Shown one piece after another: positions 62,431 through 64,000 of a stretch of 64,000 nucleotides of DNA (its first letter is position 1; every line of letters begins with the position of its first letter). The notes beneath the pieces are model-generated. The model had not been told where the DNA came from and searched no databases. It worked only from the letters and a program-made list of their open reading frames with translations. The DNA is from Methyloversatilis thermotolerans (GTDB taxonomy: Bacteria; Pseudomonadota; Gammaproteobacteria; Burkholderiales; Rhodocyclaceae): NCBI RefSeq assembly GCF_000372885.1, contig NZ_KB889967.1:3908060-3972059 (forward strand), read 5' to 3'. A program made the translations under genes and the position numbers.

Positions 62431-63054
62431 ATGGCTGAATTGAAAGTTTTGAACGACGCGGGGCAGCAGGCATCCACAGTGCAGGCGCCGGATGCGCTGT
62501 TCGCGCGTGAGTACAATGAGGCGCTGGTGCACCAGCTGGTGGTGGCTTATCAGGCCAATGCGCGCCAGGGAACGCGTGCGCAGAAGGACCGTACTCTCGT
62601 CAAGCACACCACGCGCAAGCCGTGGCGTCAGAAGGGTACCGGCCGTGCGCGCGCCGGTATGTCATCCAGCCCGTTGTGGCGTGGTGGCGGTCGCATCTTC
62701 CCGAATCTGCCGGAAGAGAACTTCTCGCAAAAGGTCAATCGCAAGATGTATCGCGCCGGCATTGCGACCATCCTGTCGCAGCTCGCGCGCGAGGATCGCA
62801 TTGCCGTGGTGGAGAGCTTCAATGTCGAGGCGCCCAAGACAAAGCTGCTGTCGAGCAAACTCAAGGGGATGGGTCTTGAGTCTGTTCTCGTGATTACTGA
62901 CGAGCTCGACGAGAACCTCTTCCTGTCGTCACGCAATCTGCACAACGTGCTGGTGCTCGAGGCGCACGAGACGGATCCGGTGTCGCTCATCCGCTTCGGC
63001 AAGGTGCTGGTCACCCGTAGCGCGATGAGTAAATTCGAGGAGATGTGGGCATGA
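62431..63054 (+). CDS. rplD: 50S ribosomal protein L4
   Basis: A 207-residue protein with a long rRNA-tunnel loop ([20 protein letters not shown] and following [19 protein letters not shown]). In E. coli L4 autoregulates the S10 operon. 10 nt after rplC; overlap of 4 nt with rplW. Confidence 0.98.
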   Translation: MAELKVLNDAGQQASTVQAPDALFAREYNEALVHQLVVAYQANARQGTRAQKDRTLVKHTTRKPWRQKGTGRARAGMSSSPLWRGGGRIFPNLPEENFSQKVNRKMYRAGIATILSQLAREDRIAVVESFNVEAPKTKLLSSKLKGMGLESVLVITDELDENLFLSSRNLHNVLVLEAHETDPVSLIRFGKVLVTRSAMSKFEEMWA

Positions 63055-63377
63055 GCAACTTTTCGCAGGAAAGGCTGATGCAGGTTCTGCTCGCGCCGCA
63101 GATTTCCGAGAAGGCAACCTTCATCGCCGACCGCAACAACCAGGTTGTATTCAAGGTGGCTTCCGACGCGACGAAGCCTGAGATCAAGGCGGCTGTCGAG
63201 TTGCTGTTCAGCAAGCCGGACAACAAGATTGAGGTTCTGTCGGTCCAGGTCCTGAATGTCAAGGGCAAGGTCAAGCGTTTCGGTCGTACGTTTGGCCGGC
63301 GTAGCGACTGGAAGAAAGCCTTTGTCCGCATCAAGCCTGGTCAGGACATCGAGTTCGCTGAAGGAGGGGCTGTCTGA
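63051..63377 (+). CDS. rplW: 50S ribosomal protein L23
   Basis: A 108-residue protein of the tunnel exit, docking site for trigger factor and [23 protein letters not shown], with the [20 protein letters not shown] rRNA-binding loop. A two-codon longer GTG start (63045) is possible, but ATGA overlap with rplD favours 63051. Confidence 0.97.
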   Translation: MSNFSQERLMQVLLAPQISEKATFIADRNNQVVFKVASDATKPEIKAAVELLFSKPDNKIEVLSVQVLNVKGKVKRFGRTFGRRSDWKKAFVRIKPGQDIEFAEGGAV

Positions 63378-64000
63378 TGGCTCTCGTCAAAGTCAAGCCG
63401 ACATCGGCGGGCCGCCGTGCGGTCGTCAAGGTTGTCACCCCGACGCTCTATAAAGGTCGACCGGTTGATTCGCTGACCGAAAACCAAAGCAAGACCTCGG
63501 GCCGCAACAATCATGGCCGGATTACCACACGCCATAAGGGCGGTGGCCATCGTCAGCAATATCGCGTGATCGATTTCCGTCGCAACAAGGACGGCATCGT
63601 GGCGAAGGTGGAGCGGATCGAGTACGACCCCAATCGCACGGCTCACATTGCGCTGTTGTGTTATGCCGATGGAGAGCGCCGCTACATCATCGCCCCGAAG
63701 GGGTTGGTGGTGGGTGCTCAGGTCGTGAGTGGTTCGGAGGCGCCCATCAAAGCGGGTAATACGCTCCCGCTGCGCAATATTCCGGTCGGTTCGACCATCC
63801 ATTGCATCGAGATGCAGCCGGGCAAGGGTGCGCAGATTGCGCGTGCGGCAGGGGCGTCGGTCCAGTTGCTCGCCCGGGAAGGTAGCTACGCGCAGCTTCG
63901 TCTGCGTTCCGGCGAAATCCGTCGTGTGCATGTCGAGTGCCGCGCGACCATCGGTGAAGTCGGCAACGAAGAGAACAATCTGCGCAAGCTCGGCAAGGCT
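63377..64000 (+). CDS. rplB: 50S ribosomal protein L2 (3' end outside the window)
   Basis: The first 208 codons of L2, cut by the window end. It begins [20 protein letters not shown], and has [20 protein letters not shown] and the RNA-binding [20 protein letters not shown]. The start is ATG in TGATG, overlapping the rplW stop by 1 nt. Length and sequence so far are normal for the family. Confidence 0.97.
   Translation, partial: MALVKVKPTSAGRRAVVKVVTPTLYKGRPVDSLTENQSKTSGRNNHGRITTRHKGGGHRQQYRVIDFRRNKDGIVAKVERIEYDPNRTAHIALLCYADGERRYIIAPKGLVVGAQVVSGSEAPIKAGNTLPLRNIPVGSTIHCIEMQPGKGAQIARAAGASVQLLAREGSYAQLRLRSGEIRRVHVECRATIGEVGNEENNLRKLGKA

Overview
The window looks like chromosomal DNA of a GC-rich betaproteobacterium. 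The evidence is the cluster order tRNA-Tyr/Gly/Thr, tuf, tRNA-Trp, secE, nusG, rplKA, rplJL, rpoBC, rpsLG, fusA, tuf, rpsJ and the S10 operon, together with a bioA-F-H-C-D cluster. The general gene style recalls Rhodocyclales (for example Methyloversatilis), but that placement is an impression and was not tested. Coding density is high, and many neighbouring genes overlap by 4 nt (ATGA or GTGA), so translational coupling is a strong theme.

Layout. 1-468: a non-coding tandem array of a 199-bp unit carrying inverted REP-like hairpins, running up to the stop codon of the first gene. 469-4312 (minus): a molybdopterin oxidoreductase, a 7Fe ferredoxin and an adrenodoxin-reductase-type NADPH reductase. 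4473-5155: a VapC/Phd-type toxin-antitoxin pair. 5279-6763: a MocR-type regulator whose PLP lysine is replaced by Arg. 6851-14114: a drug-efflux locus (OMF divergent from tetR, adaptor, RND pump, SDR). 14123-16483 (minus): fpr, an ada-like gene and alkB. 16578-18032: a DUF945-like protein. 18203-19855: four overlapping small genes of unknown role ending in an orphan S4 domain. 19908-21647: a TPR/2OG-oxygenase-like protein. 21657-22484: an exported intradiol dioxygenase-like protein.

22563-25973 (minus) encodes a cytochrome b561-like protein, a response regulator, a spermidine-synthase-like protein and a histidine kinase. It is divergent from a heavy-metal-type RND tripartite pump (26133-31503). 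An LtaS-like sulfatase and a PAP2 phosphatase follow (31511-34098). 34138-37991 is an oxidative-stress island: dps, oxyR, a peroxiredoxin-glutaredoxin fusion and a dihydrolipoamide-dehydrogenase-like flavoprotein. 38082-42827 is the biotin operon.

From 42845 to the end lie the tRNA, translation and transcription operons. Two tuf genes are almost identical. rpoC carries an apparent +1 frameshift near its 3' end (run of G at 56666-56669). The window ends inside rplB.

Strongest points for follow-up: the rpoC frameshift, the REP-like array, the MocR protein without its lysine, the Mo/7Fe-ferredoxin/NADPH-reductase module, the four-gene chain with an orphan S4 domain, and the two-component genes interrupted by a spermidine-synthase-like gene.
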